From: Telmatactis stephensoni
Lineage: Eukaryota; Cnidaria; Anthozoa; Actiniaria; Isophelliidae
DNA length: 64,000 nt
Direction: 5' to 3'
NCBI GenBank assembly: GCA_029948255.1
Contig: JALIZF010001722.1
Location: 310,001-374,000, forward strand
In this document: positions 11,901 through 21,419 of the stretch, piece after piece
How positions within the stretch are numbered: the first letter of the stretch is position 1
Layout of the letters: every line of letters starts with the position of its first letter
Translations under genes and position numbers: made by a program
Notes under the pieces: generated by a model
Database searches by the model: none
Told to the model about the DNA's origin: nothing
The model's input: the letters and a program-made list of their open reading frames with translations, nothing else

Positions 11901-14900
11901 TCTGTGGTCTCTGTGTAGGGTAGAAAACGCAAACGGGATTGAAGCTTGATATTCCTTCTCTCGAGTTCTGTATTGCATTTTGATTATGATGATGATGATC
12001 AAGACTTTATTTATGGAGGGTGAAAACATATTTACTGGTGACCCAGTAGTTTACAATATGGCCCTCAAAAATAAAATAAATTAAATAGATTATGCCGTAC
12101 CAACGCGCGGTTTTGATGATGGACTGCTGTGTTTCACCTTCGTACTTGTGTGCAAATAAGAACAAAGAGCGATACGTATAATACGAAATGTTTTGTTTTT
12201 CTAGCTCCACACACAATCGAAGAAAAGAACTCCGAAAATGCGCCACCAGGATTTCCTGGTCTAGAGACCATGTTACCATTACTGCTGACAGCCGTGCACC
12301 AGGAACGCCTGACTATGGAGGTAATAAGACTGAAACAGTAAAAAAAAATTATTCGTTCATCTATTCTTTTTTCATTCGTTCTTCTCATTATCATTTAATA
12401 ATAATAATAATGTATTTGCTTGGTACGCATCTAAAAATCTCGATGCGTTTGATCATTTCCTTTTTATATATTCGTTTCTTTCGATATCTTTGTTTTTCTA
12501 TTTAGGTATTATATATTTTTAATTCGCGCTTTATTTTCTCGTTATATAAGGATCTAGTAAACAAACTCTACCACAATCCACGGCGCATCTTTGGGCTTCC
12601 TGAGCAAAAAGATACCTACATTGAAGTGGAGATTGGTAACGAGTGGACAATCCCCAAAGCCATGACTTACTCCAAGTCGCGATGGACGCCGTTCGCTGGC
12701 ATGAAGGTTTATGGTATGGTACGTCGCGTTGTACTTCGTGGACAAATCGCTTGTATTGATGGCAAGGTGAGTTAGCTTTGGGAGTCCCATTTTGGGGGTT
12801 TTATCCGAGGAGCGGGTTTCCTGTGTTTCCTGACGACCCCTCGTCTCAGTCCTCTCGCGGTTGAACGCTAGCACAGGAAACCCGCTCGGATAAAACCCCA
12901 AAGTGGCTTTAAGAACGATCTTATTGATGAAGTTCTAATCTCTCCTCGTACTTCTTTGTTTTCCAAGGAGAAATCAAATTTTGATCAGAGATGCTTTATT
13001 GCCTCCTCAGGTTCTCGCACAACCGGGCTATGGTGAAGATGTCCGAGTTATCGCTCCTCCTCCAATGCCGGTATACGGTCCTCAGTTACCACCCGCCGTC
13101 GCGCAAATACCCGGTAGTCCAAGGAAGAAAGATTCGAGATGGGGATTCCCTCCCCCGATACACCGTACTGCTGGCCTTGAACCAATTTCAGCTGCTTCTG
13201 TCGGTAAGTCTGGATGTCCTTCTACGATTGTGGAGACATAGCAATTTGGCATGACTAGAGTAGATTTCGTATGAGTGAAAACGGCACCGCCAGTCACGGC
13301 ACGGTTACGGTAGGAATTTCGAATGTTTTTTTAGATAACACGGCAGGACACGGCAAGGCGCGGTCCGTTTCACACTCATACGAAAACTGCTCTTAACACA
13401 AACTTATGTGGTATATGGTCACACTGCTTCACTGATATGGTGTAGTCCGTGTCACACTCATGTCATGCGAAATCATTTTTTGGTCTCCGTTTCACAAGCA
13501 TGTGTAAATTTACTGTTGTTTTGTGGAGAAATTTTATGCAAAATCCCTTAATTTACAGTAAAGATATGGCTTGCATACGACTTAACGAGGACTGTTAAGT
13601 TATACTCCCTTTGCAAAACGCAGTGAGCAAGCAGAAGAGGAGGAAATCAAGATTTTTTCCTTCTCTCTCTCTCTTGTTCCCATTTTCACTTTAATCTGAT
13701 CTAGAGTTGATGTGTTGTTTGTGTTATAGAGGGAACTCCTCACGCCGGGGATGTGATATCACTAGGTTCTGTGACCCCAAAGACACCTACTTTCACCCAG
13801 GCCCCTGTACCTCTGGTCGCGCCACACCCACAAATTCGTATCCCTACTAACGCTATAAGTGGAAGTATTCTAAGTGCCAGTCAGTTCTCCAAACAGCAGG
13901 TGAGTTATGGAACTAATCGATTGGTTAGAAACGAACACAAGTAGACCAAATTGCCCTTTTTCTCGAGTTTGCGTCGACACTAGTGAAAAACGTCTATGCA
14001 TGCGTGCATATTACGATGTTTTCTTAAGAAATGTGTGAGTTTTAGCTTGAAATGAAATGGTCGTGTTCTCGGTGTATACATAAAATTTCTCCTGTATACT
14101 ATATTGCATTAATGAAGACATTATGTGAATACTGGCCCTACGTTTCAACAATTGACCCTAAGTTTTGACATTTTGTGAAAACCATTTTTTAAAGGCAAGC
14201 GTAACAGCGAAATTTGCATAAGTTTACAAAAGTACGAAGATGTGGCTACGAGCATGCGCAGACGTTTTTCACAAAGTGCCGTTTGCGTCTGCATTTGAAT
14301 TTCGATGTCAACCTCGCTTCAGACCCATGGAAAAATGGATTCTATTTGTTTTATGTCATATTCATCGAAACATTTCAACCAATCATAGCGCGCGTAAGAC
14401 TCAATAACGTCATCTATGCGTGCGTACTGTAATCACACACGGTTCTCGACCAATCAGAGTGCGCGTAATATACAAATTATTATATAAAAAAGCTATTGCA
14501 AAGAAACTATCAGAAAGAGTACAATAGATAACTCAATTGTAACTTATTTTCCGTTATTATTCACAATCTTAAATGTATTCTCTGTGATGGATACTTCATA
14601 GCTAGAACTCAAGCTAACGGTCATATTGCTGATATCTGTACAAATCATTGTTTTATTAAATTGTTGATTGTGATTTAGTTACATATCATCTTTAACGTGG
14701 CCCACGACATGCGTAAACTTGTGCAAAAAGAAGGAGGAATGAACTTGCTAAAGGTAAAGTTCATCTACTAATTAATTAAATCTCTTTTCTAATGGATACT
14801 TCTTTGTATGGAATAGCACTCATTGGCCTCTACTTCCAGTTATTTCTCTATAACATAAGTTAACAATGTAGGACAGTCTTTGCTAGTCCCAAGGGTTAAG

Positions 14901-17900
14901 AGTTACTTGAGCCCGATTTACACGATGGCACGGCAGCCCTAATTCTGCGCACGCACGCCCATCATGTTTTGCACGGCACCCGTAATTATCACGTGAACAG
15001 AGAATTTGTCGGACCTATAGGGTTGCGGTACCCAAAATAATCAGTCCACGTGCCAAGATGTAGGGGTTCCGTGCTATAAAAAGGTTGTTATGTAAATCAG
15101 GCTTATAGTTGACGTTTGAGCCGTCATTGGAATGAAGGGTCTGAGGGCACACCGTTTGTCCCCCTTTAAGATCACTGTTCTTAACCTCTTTAGTTTTACC
15201 GTCAAAAGTGTCCATCTTATTGAAAGGTCGCTGTAAATTACTTGAACCTCTGTCTACTTGTACTAATGTGTTGTTTATTGTGTTCAGGGTCGCGTGCTTG
15301 CGTCCATGTTTTACGAGGTCAGTACTCGTACTTCTTCATCTTTTACCGCCGCCATGCAAAGACTTGGAGGTACCGTCATTCATGTTAACGGCTCTGATTC
15401 ATCAGCCAAGAAAGGCGAATCTTTGTCAGGTAAGGGTGTCATGCTCATGTTTCCTATCAGATACGGTTGGTAGATACTCGTTTTACCTATCAGGTACGAA
15501 TAATGGGTATGTTCTGTACAAGTGACGATTAATGGCTGGAGCAGATTTCTTATGACTGTGAAAATGGCACCACACGGTCACGGCACGGTTACAGTTATAT
15601 TTTTATAGACATCACGGCACTGACACGGTCACGGCACTGACATGGTACGGTGCGGTCCGTTTCAAACTCATACAAAAACTGTTCTACCTATTATGTTTTC
15701 TATACGGTACGGTTGCTAATTACTCGTGTTCTCGTTTTTTTGCGGTTGATAGATATTCCTGTTTCCTTTGAGGTAGTGTTGGTACTTGGCAGAAACTTCA
15801 AACATCGGGATCCAGTTGCGTAAAACTTAACGTGTACGTAACTGTTAACGTAAGCCAAGTTGAATCAATGTTAGTAACGTCTGACAGTTACGTCCAACGT
15901 TACGTTTTATGCAACTGGAGCCTGAGACCTTGAGAAAGAAATACCTAAAAGATAACATGTACAATGTAATAGAGCAGATTTCGTATGAGTGTGAAACAGA
16001 CCGCGCCGTGCCGTGATGTCTATAAAAACATTCGAAATTCCTGCCGTAACCGTGCCGTGACCGTGTCAGTGCCGTGATGTCTATAAAAACATTCGAAATT
16101 CCTGCCGTAACCGTGCCGTGACCGTGTCAGTGCCGTGATGTCTATAAAGACATTCGAAATTCCTGCCGTAACCGTGCCGTGACCGTGTGTTGCCGTTTTC
16201 ACAGTCATACGAAATCCACCCTATTTGTTGCCAAGTAACGATGTTTGTTTCTCTAGATACCGTCCAAGTTATGTCATCGTACTGTGATGCAGTAGTGATT
16301 CGACATCCAGAGCCTGGGGCAGTGCAGGTAAACTAGAGGTCCGGATAATGCAATAGTTTTTGCAATATTCACTGGAAGGTTTTGTTGAAGTATAGGGCTT
16401 CTATTGATAACAGCATTCATAAGTTATATGTATTGTTGAAGGAGTCACCCTATTAAATATAGGTATCTATCTATCCGGTATTCATTTCCTGGTTATAGGA
16501 AATATGTAGGAAAATGCAATTTCCTACGTATTCCTCATAGGAAATTGCAGATTCCTAGATATTTGCTACATATTTCTAACCATAGGAAAATCCATTTTCC
16601 TACATATTTCCTATCATAGGAAATTGCGATTTCCTGTGAAAGGAATTGGACAGAATGTAGGAAATTTCAATTTCCTACTTATTTCCTTCATATTTCCTAC
16701 ATAGGAAATGCATAAAAATTTCCAGTGATTCCATGCAACGTTGCAAGGGTGGATACATGATGCAACTGTTGTGCGCAATGTTGCAGATAATGTCGCAGGC
16801 TATGCTGTACCATGCCGTAACGTTACCTATGGTTGGTTAGTTTGTATGACAGAGGTGCACATAGCCGGAACAGTTTTGTGTGGGTGGGAGACTTAGCGCG
16901 CCTATCGTGACCGATTCAGTGTCGTGTTGTCTATAAAACGTTCGAAATTCCTGCCGTAACCCGCCGTGCCCGTGCCCGTAACCACAGTCATACGAAACTG
17001 ACATTTGGTCAAAACGATGGATGTAGAAGGAACAGGTTGACAAACAGAATGATTGCGAGAGATTCATACACAAAATAGAAAGCTGGATACATGATAAGAC
17101 AGTTCATCAGGATAGCAGATACATCAACCAACTGGCGAAAGAAGTGGGAGGTTGTCAAACATAAAGACGTTGCTCATTGATATAAAAATTTCTGTATATA
17201 GAACTTTATGTGTTTGAATGCTAAATTGCTAAATGGTGTTTTATTGAAATAGGAAGCAGCCAAGAATTGCCATAAACCAGTGTTAAATGCTGGTGATGGT
17301 GTAGGAGAACATCCTACACAAGCTCTTTTAGATGTATTTACAATTAGAGAAGAAATTGGTACTGTCAATGGCTTAACGGTAAGCAAAGGTTCAAAGGTTT
17401 TTAGTTCCTAGATAGATAATAATATAAAGTATTTACAATTTAATGTTGTTAGTACTAGGAGGTACATAAAACAACAACCCTGGAGATGAGAAAATCATTG
17501 TGCACCTTAAACATACATATATGTAAACTTACAAAATGGAAGGAGAAAATAATCTAAAATATACGTAAATTGATAATTAAATTATAAGAGTAAAATTGAA
17601 GGCAGAAAAACTAACACTAACACTCACAAAAACAAATCATTAAAAAATACTGAATATGATCAGTATTTAAAATACACTAAAAATATCCACACGATAACTC
17701 AACTTAAATTAAATTAAACTGGTTTGTACGTAGCTCGCGTGTAATACAAAATTTTCGTCTTTGTTAATGCTTTCACAACTTGATCTCTGAGCTTTCGGAT
17801 CGATAGATCCACGTGCAGGGAATGAAAAATAACCCAAACGCCAACAAACAATTATTTCTTGTTTTAAACGTGTTTTTACAAATTGATCTCTGGGCTTTCG

Positions 17901-20432
17901 GAACCATAGATCTATCTTTAGTGACTGAAAAATCCCGATAACAAACGACAACAAACAATTATTTGTTGTCGTTTGTTATCGTTTTTGCATTTCCTGGAGG
18001 TGGATCTATCGATCCGAAAGCCCAGAGATCAAGTTGTGAAAACATTAACTAGACGCAACAAAACTATGAAGAATAAATCAAACCCAACTTGACGTGACCC
18101 CTTATACAACAAACCACATTGTATTCTGGTGTTGAAAATCAAGATCAAAGCCAACAAGCGAGAGAACTTTTGCAACTGTCAATACTCCTTTTTGTTCTAG
18201 TCGCGCTGACTTTAACAACCTATTTTGAAATAAGGGTATATACAAGAACTATGTCAACAAAACTGCTGCACTATACTCTGTGGGTTGCCTGTAGTGGACC
18301 GAAAGGGAGGAGTTCTCTTCTTTAACTCTTACTAACTTAAAACTACTGGGGCCGGTTGTACGAAGGGTGAATAGCGCTATCCAGCGGATAAATCCTTATC
18401 CAGCGGATAAAATCTATACAAAATCTATACAGAGGATAACTCTTATCCGGTGGATAACTTTATCCAACCTTCGTACAACCGGGCCTTGTAGATTATTTTC
18501 AGAGCAGTGGTGTATTCAAATCCCACTCGGATTTCTATTACTGTTATTTTCTCCTCATCGTCCCCGGAATTCACCATTTGTGTTGATTTCAGGTAACAAT
18601 GATCGGTGATTTGAAGAATGGTCGTACAGTTCACTCTCTAGCTAGATTATTATGCCTTTATCGTGTAACATTACGATATGTATCTCCAACAAGTCTACAA
18701 ATGCCTGACTCTGTCAAAGAGTATGTGCGGCAAAGAGGAATTGTACAGGTACGTAAGTTGTTTGATTCGGTACATGCGAAATTTTAACCTCTGTCTTGAT
18801 TCGGTACACGTAGAATTTGTACTTGGACCTTAATGAGCTTTTATCATGTAATTCCAAAAGTCACAGTACAGAAATATAATTACCATAGTTGGAAAGAGCA
18901 CGTCAAAATTAGTAAAACTGTGAAGTTTGAATGAAGTAACTTTCAAACTCACGAAGATATGAATTTTCCGAAATCGAAATTTTGTATGAGAACGTTCGCT
19001 GGTAGGCAAGAGATGCCTACCAGCAAAGGTTTTCTTACAAATTCACACTTTTCAAAAATTCATATTCTTGCGAGTTTTGGACTTAATTCCTTCAAACTGT
19101 ACTGTCTTGCTAATTTTAACATGCTCTTTCCAGCTATGGTAATTCTTTTTCTGTTTTACGAATTTAAAAATACCTGATAAAAGCTCATTCTAGACTTGGA
19201 AATTGTACCTTGACCTTGATAAGGTACCTGTGAAATGTTTTCCTTGCTCTTGATTAGGCGCGTGATTCTTTTCTGGCGTTCTTGATTATTGCGTAAATAT
19301 GATCTTGATTCAGTACGTGTGAAGTTTCTCTTGCCATCATTCGTCCTCTTTTCGTCCATATTTTGTTCGACCCCAAAGAAGCCCCTCCCAGTCTCGGCCG
19401 TTTCATGTAAAACTTAACGACAACGTACCGAATCTAGAGCGATGAAGGATGTTTGTGGATGTACATGTTTGCTTGTGTTTTAGGAGGAATATACGAATTT
19501 AATGGATGCAATTCATGACACCGATGTTTTGTACGTCACAAGAATTCAGAGAGAACGTTTTGCATCTGAAGAAGAATACAATAAGGTAAAATTGATATAA
19601 AGATGATGATGATGGTAATAATAGTTGATTGCTATAATTCATATCGTGTTGCTTTGACTGCTTGCCGTGTGTGATTCACAAGTGAACACGTGGAACGGAG
19701 TCAATGCTAGATTGAGTCACCATGGTAATAAGATCACGTGACCAAACCAATGGGAAACGCGAAGACATCATGGTGGACATTTTATCTTTTCGTGCCTGGC
19801 CTTCAAGAAACTCGTTTGATCGTTTACTCGGCGAGCTTTCGATGCTCCTACACGCGTCGAGTATTTATGTAAATACCCACCCTCCAAGTCACCGCTAAGA
19901 TAAAGTATTTTGTTTTAGGTATTTGGAAGTTATGTTATAACACCGCAAACGTTGAACGAAGCTAAAGAAAAGATGGTAGTTATGCACCCGTTGCCTAGAA
20001 TAAACGAGATCAGGTGAGACAATTTCTCCGTTTTCCCTATTCTTTTCTGACCACTCTCCTCCTCCATCTTTTACCTATTCTACTTTGCGTTTGTTTTTCA
20101 CTTGTTGCGCGTACCTGAGTTAGTCGTCCTTCCTGAATACCCTCTCTAGAACTTGTACAAAGTAGCAGTTTTCATGCAGTGGACTAGAATCAACTCAGCA
20201 GGGCCGTTCGTTCGTTCGTTTGCTCGTTCGTTTGTTCGTTCCTTCGTTCGTTTGTTCGTTCCTTTCTGTTCGTTCCTTTCTGTTCCTTTCTGTTTCCGTT
20301 CAACCATTAATTTCGCTTTCCTTGATTCCCAGTGTTGAAGTAGACTCAGACCCAAGAGCAGCCTACTTCAGACAAGCCGAGTATGGAATGTATGTACGAA
20401 TGGCTCTCTTGGCACTTGTGATGGCAAAATAA
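306..20432 (+). CDS. CAD: CAD trifunctional pyrimidine synthesis protein, 3' part (34 exons)
   Basis: Fused enzyme of de novo pyrimidine synthesis: carbamoyl-phosphate synthetase, dihydroorotase and aspartate transcarbamylase, a cytosolic multienzyme in animals. About 1,794 residues lie here; animal CAD is about 2,225, so the glutaminase part and CPSase start are left of the window. Exons, with GT..AG borders and matching phase: 306-437, 1021-1254, 1818-2038, 2500-2688, 3207-3440, 3856-3993, 4384-4563, 5115-5197, 5662-5908, 6062-6160, 6247-6348, 6936-7058, 7254-7436, 7726-7944, 8075-8242, 8725-8907, 9166-9270, 9671-9904, 10054-10302, 10451-10615, 10825-10956, 11418-11619, 12205-12320, 12551-12766, 13011-13203, 13730-13899, 14679-14753, 15288-15429, 16257-16327, 17253-17378, 18593-18748, 19484-19585, 19919-20013, 20333-20432. 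The stop is TAA at 20430. Exon 1818-2038 is one base short and breaks the frame. All else is collinear with vertebrate CAD, so identity is near certain. Confidence 0.97.
811..930. repeat. CA microsatellite and ATAAC pentamer repeat
   Basis: An (AC)n run lies at about 819-833. At about 899-929 there are six or so units of ATAAC, one as GTAAC. Both are inside a CAD intron. Confidence 0.7.
1925..1926 (+). other. Single-base deletion (frameshift) in CAD exon 3
   Basis: Exon 1818-2038 is 221 nt where both neighbouring phases demand 222. Before this point the frame reads [10 protein letters not shown]. After it the conserved continuation ([21 protein letters not shown]) is in another frame. One missing T in the TT run restores the family alignment at the right spacing. 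As written, the protein would stop at the TGA at 1962-1964. Confidence 0.85.
2755..3130. mobile_element. Foldback element (GTCTCAGCTT family), copy 1, with nested MITE
   Basis: It begins TAGCTAATTGCACAAGCA and ends near GTCTCAGCTTCTATG. A relative with clear inverted ends lies at 32,445-32,712, sharing TAGCTAATTG, ATGAACATTGGGAAAT, TATTCCAGA and GTGTACCCAG. This copy is interrupted by a second element at 2906-3050. It lies within a CAD intron. Confidence 0.65.
2906..3050. mobile_element. TA-flanked MITE (GAGCAG-TTTCGTATGA family), copy 1
   Basis: Inverted ends are GAGTAAATTTCGTATGA and TCATACGAAATCTGCTC, flanked by TA on both sides (2904-2905, 3051-3052). The interior is GC-rich with repeated CGGCACGG words and a TTTTTATAGACATCAC core. 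It is inserted into the older foldback element. It is non-autonomous, with no coding capacity. Confidence 0.8.
4150..4350. repeat. 36-bp tandem repeat inside a degenerate foldback element
   Basis: Roughly four units of a 36-bp motif containing CCAATGGTTTTCTTTAGATT, each bordered by AACCCTGGGTTAAC. It is the same family as 9420-9634. The flanks (GTGCCCAG..., ...TAGGCCTTG) look like worn copies of the inverted ends seen there. It lies in a CAD intron immediately before exon 4384. Confidence 0.75.
6062..8907 (+). CDS. CAD: CAD: CPSase B (second ATP-grasp)
   Basis: Exons 6062-6160 to 8725-8907 encode the second synthetase half, which phosphorylates carbamate to carbamoyl phosphate. Motifs in order: [69 protein letters not shown] across the 7254-7436/7726-7944 junction; [33 protein letters not shown] in 8075-8242; and [13 protein letters not shown]. 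All internal exons here have lengths divisible by three. The catalytic ATP-grasp signature is complete, so this half looks functional. Confidence 0.95.
8428..8551. mobile_element. Short foldback MITE in CAD intron
   Basis: About 40-bp imperfect inverted ends: CTTCACTTGCCACATAC at the left and GTATGTGGCAGGTGAAG at the right, both continuing into a TAGCCTC word. The total is about 124 bp. Confidence 0.7.
8668..8697. repeat. ATC trinucleotide microsatellite
   Basis: A run of CAT/ATC triplets shortly before CAD exon 8725. Confidence 0.7.
8860..9904 (+). CDS. CAD: CAD: MGS-like allosteric regulatory domain
   Basis: The end of exon 8725-8907 plus exons 9166-9270 and 9671-9904 encode the methylglyoxal-synthase-like domain. 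In animal CAD this domain receives UTP inhibition and PRPP activation of the synthetase. Visible motifs are [24 protein letters not shown] and [19 protein letters not shown]. In human CAD a protein kinase A site (RRLSS, Ser1406) lies just before FVTKGYRTRR. The equivalent stretch here reads CLKTA and lacks both the arginine pair and the aligned serine, so that vertebrate regulation probably does not apply. Confidence 0.9.
9420..9634. mobile_element. GGCCCGGTTG MITE with internal 36-bp tandem repeats
   Basis: Inverted ends are GGGCCCGGTTGCTCGAAGG and CGAACAACCAGGCCC. The interior is about four units of a 35-36-bp motif (ATGAATGGTTTTCTTTAGAT, TCCTGGGTTAAA), homologous to the repeat at 4150-4350. 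It lies in a CAD intron. Confidence 0.78.
10054..12766 (+). CDS. CAD: CAD: dihydroorotase domain
   Basis: Exons 10054-10302, 10451-10615, 10825-10956, 11418-11619, 12205-12320 and 12551-12766 encode the zinc amidohydrolase that cyclises carbamoyl aspartate to dihydroorotate. All metal and catalytic landmarks are present: HVHLREPG in the first exon; the carboxylatable lysine in [10 protein letters not shown]; the histidines of PIVCHAE and [11 protein letters not shown]; and the aspartate in ATDHAPHT, split across the 11619/12205 junction. The acceptor at 11417 was chosen over the one at 11424 because it keeps the conserved ILVIKAAK in frame. This is an active-type dihydroorotase, unlike the degenerate domain of fungal homologues. 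Confidence 0.95.
11140..11412. repeat. Tandem repeat, about 45-60 bp unit
   Basis: About five units built on CCCAAGAGGAATTTCGTCTA and TCCATACATTACGGACC. It runs up to the polypyrimidine tract and acceptor of CAD exon 11418-11619, so copy-number change could affect splicing. Confidence 0.75.
12788..12906. mobile_element. Foldback MITE in CAD intron
   Basis: Inverted arms of about 36 bp: TTGGGGGTTTTATCCGAGG / GCGGGTTTCCTGTG at the left, and CACAGGAAACCCGC / CGGATAAAACCCCAA at the right. A spacer of about 45 bp lies between them. Confidence 0.8.
13011..13899 (+). CDS. CAD: CAD: linker between dihydroorotase and ATCase
   Basis: Exons 13011-13203 and 13730-13899 encode the proline-rich flexible linker. 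It begins [12 protein letters not shown], contains [12 protein letters not shown], and passes into the ATCase start ([11 protein letters not shown]). Human CAD is phosphorylated by S6 kinase at Ser1859 in IHRAS of this linker. Here the same spot reads IHRTAG, so the exact serine is absent, although a threonine sits next to the arginine. The linker is divergent and was identified from its position and flanking motifs. Exon 13011-13203 ends in phase 1 and joins in frame to 13730. Confidence 0.88.
13258..13392. mobile_element. GAGCAG-TTTCGTATGA MITE, copy 2
   Basis: Ends are GAGTAGATTTCGTATGAG and CTCATACGAAAACTGCTC. TA precedes the left end and TT follows the right. The core resembles the other copies (GGCACGGTTACGG, AATGTTTTTTTAGA). 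It lies in the CAD intron after exon 13011-13203. Confidence 0.78.
14679..20432 (+). CDS. CAD: CAD: aspartate transcarbamylase domain and C-terminus
   Basis: Exons 14679-14753 to 20333-20432 encode the ATCase, which joins carbamoyl phosphate and aspartate. Carbamoyl-phosphate site STRTSSSF is in exon 15288-15429; [16 protein letters not shown] in 17253-17378; [18 protein letters not shown] in 18593-18748; [12 protein letters not shown] in 19484-19585; [12 protein letters not shown] in 19919-20013; and [19 protein letters not shown] in the last exon. The protein ends ALLALVMAK. All known substrate-contact segments are present and uninterrupted. Confidence 0.95.
15539..15684. mobile_element. 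GAGCAG-TTTCGTATGA MITE, copy 3
   Basis: Ends are GAGCAGATTTCTTATGA and CTCATACAAAAACTGTTC, with TA after the right end and TG where the left TA is expected. It is slightly decayed and lies in a CAD intron. Confidence 0.72.
15811..15922. mobile_element. Short foldback MITE (CCAGTTGCGTAAAAC)
   Basis: Left end CCAGTTGCGTAAAACTTAACGT pairs with right end ACGTTACGTTTTATGCAACTGG. The total is about 110 bp, within the same CAD intron as two GAGCAG MITE copies. Confidence 0.68.
15972..16221. mobile_element. GAGCAG-TTTCGTATGA MITE, copy 4, with 61-bp triplication
   Basis: Ends are GAGCAGATTTCGTATGAG and TCATACGAAATCCACCC, flanked by TA. The interior holds three tandem copies of a 61-bp unit starting GCCGTGATGTCTATAAA, near 16010, 16071 and 16132. 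The first two are almost identical, which makes this the longest copy in the window. Confidence 0.82.
16486..16712. repeat. Clustered TAGGAAAT / ATTTCCTA inverted motifs
   Basis: About a dozen copies of TTTCCTA and its reverse complement TAGGAAA alternate over 220 bp, able to form many overlapping short hairpins. It lies in the CAD intron before exon 17253. Its origin is not recognised. Confidence 0.7.
16868..17000. mobile_element. GAGCAG-TTTCGTATGA MITE, decayed copy 5
   Basis: A degenerate left end, GAACAGTTTTGTGTGGGTGGGA, and a right part, CACAGTCATACGAAACTG, surround the family core TCTATAAAACGTTCGAAATTC. No clear flanking TA remains. Confidence 0.6.
17763..18050. mobile_element. Foldback element with central palindrome
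   Basis: Outer arms of about 50 bp: GTTAATGCTTTCACAACTTG and CTTTCGGATCGATAGATCC at the left, mirrored by GGATCTATCGATCCGAAAG and CAAGTTGTGAAAACATTAAC at the right. Inside, at 17937-17980, is a perfect 19-bp hairpin with a 6-nt loop. The GATCTCTG.GCTTTCGGA word is also repeated once inside. It lies in a CAD intron. Confidence 0.82.
18349..18486. mobile_element. GGCCCGGTTG MITE, second copy
   Basis: Inverted ends are GGGGCCGGTTGTACGAAGG and CCTTCGTACAACCGGGCC. The interior has repeated TATCCAGCGGATAA words. The ends match the family at 9420-9634 but the interior differs. It lies in a CAD intron. Confidence 0.78.
18820..19205. mobile_element. Large foldback element (about 385 bp)
   Basis: The left half (TACTTGGACC, ATGAGCTTTTATCA, TTACCATAGTTGGAAAGAGC, AAGTTTGAATGAAGT) is mirrored by the right half (ACTTAATTCCTTCAAACT, GCTCTTTCCAGCTATGGTAA, TGATAAAAGCTCAT, AGACTTGGAAATTGTACC). 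The centre carries a perfect 10-bp hairpin, GCTGGTAGGC with a 7-nt loop, at 18999-19025. It lies in a CAD intron. Confidence 0.78.
20202..20292. repeat. TTCG/TTTG-type microsatellite in last CAD intron
   Basis: A degenerate (GTTC)n/(GTTT)n run ending about 40 bp before the last CAD exon. It forms part of that exon's pyrimidine-rich acceptor region. Confidence 0.7.
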
Positions 20433-20945
20433 ACGAATGTCCAGCAACCAAACGGACACCCCGACCGTTTGTCGGAGAAACCCGACCACTTTGTCGGAAA
20501 CATCCGACTACTTATTGACAACCACCATTGATGGAATGGATCAACCCTCAAATTTAAGCTCAAATCTGTGTGTATTTATATTATTTGTTTTGTTTTGGGG
20601 ATGGATATCGCATTCCCAGCACTTCACCGTCACGGTAGCCCTGAGGAGCATCATAAATATTACACCTTACTTGCTTCGAAGCTGATTAGCCCCAACACCG
20701 GGACTCTCTGTTGGCCGTGAGCACAGGAAGCCCGGTTTTAAGGGGGAAGCAATCTGTGACGCCTGCAGATTTTGTTACATTCTCAGTTTAAGTGTGATAG
20801 TGTAGTTTGTTGTAGCAGTAGGCTAAATCAAGCCCGTAAGATACTCTAGGTAATTGTCTAGGTTTGGTTAAGTATTTGATGGAATATTAGTTGTATTGTT
20901 CTCGTTCAATTATTTAAACAAATAAAGCAATTTGAATAAGTTAGT
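20433..20945 (+). other. CAD 3' UTR with polyadenylation signal
   Basis: About 500 nt follow the TAA stop. An AATAAA hexamer at 20921-20926, in an AT-rich setting and followed by GTTAG/GTTG, is the likely poly(A) signal. The transcript would end near 20,945. Confidence 0.6.
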
Positions 20946-21211
20946 CGTTGCTTTTTGTTGAAATAATTAAATTATCTACTTTCATTATTTTTCGCTTTTC
21001 ATTTTTCCATTTTCATAATTTTTTCCTTATTTTCCTTGTTTTCCCCTTCTTTTCATCTTCCCCCTTGTTGCATTGGAAACATTGACTACACTAGTTACAT
21101 TTTTGGGAATGTAACCTCCAGGCGAGACTTAAGTGGATTTGAAAACCCGACCGACTTTAATCTATTGTCAGTAATGCGAATTCGCGAAAGGTCTAGTACT
21201 ATGTTATGGAG

Positions 21212-21419
21212 CAATTGTAGTTCAGTTAGTGTGTGGCTTTCTGATGCGAGCCGCTCAAGTTCGATTCACAGTCGCCTCGACTTCTGTCCATTCTGTGTAG
21301 CTTGAAGTAGCTTTACATCTCCTTAAAACGGAGCACTGATGGAGAGAGGGGGGGTAAAATGAGCGCACCGTCAGCTTCCTGGGAGACAAACGCTCAGCTG
21401 AAGGAACTACCAACGCTAA
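21212..21419 (+). mobile_element. tRNA-derived SINE, copy 1
   Basis: The head resembles a tRNA: an A-box-like TAGTTCAGTTAGTGTG, then a B-box-like CAAGTTCGATTCACAG. The body (CATTCTGTGTAGCTT, GTAGCTTTA, AAACGGAGCACTGATGGAGA, CTTCCTGGGAGAC, GAAGGAACTACCAACGCTA) is shared with the copy at 35,568-35,792. It lies in the gap after CAD. Confidence 0.78.

Noticed and set aside
16020..16208. Minus-strand 62-codon repetitive open frame
   Set aside because: It is translation of the 61-bp tandem units inside a MITE, not a gene.
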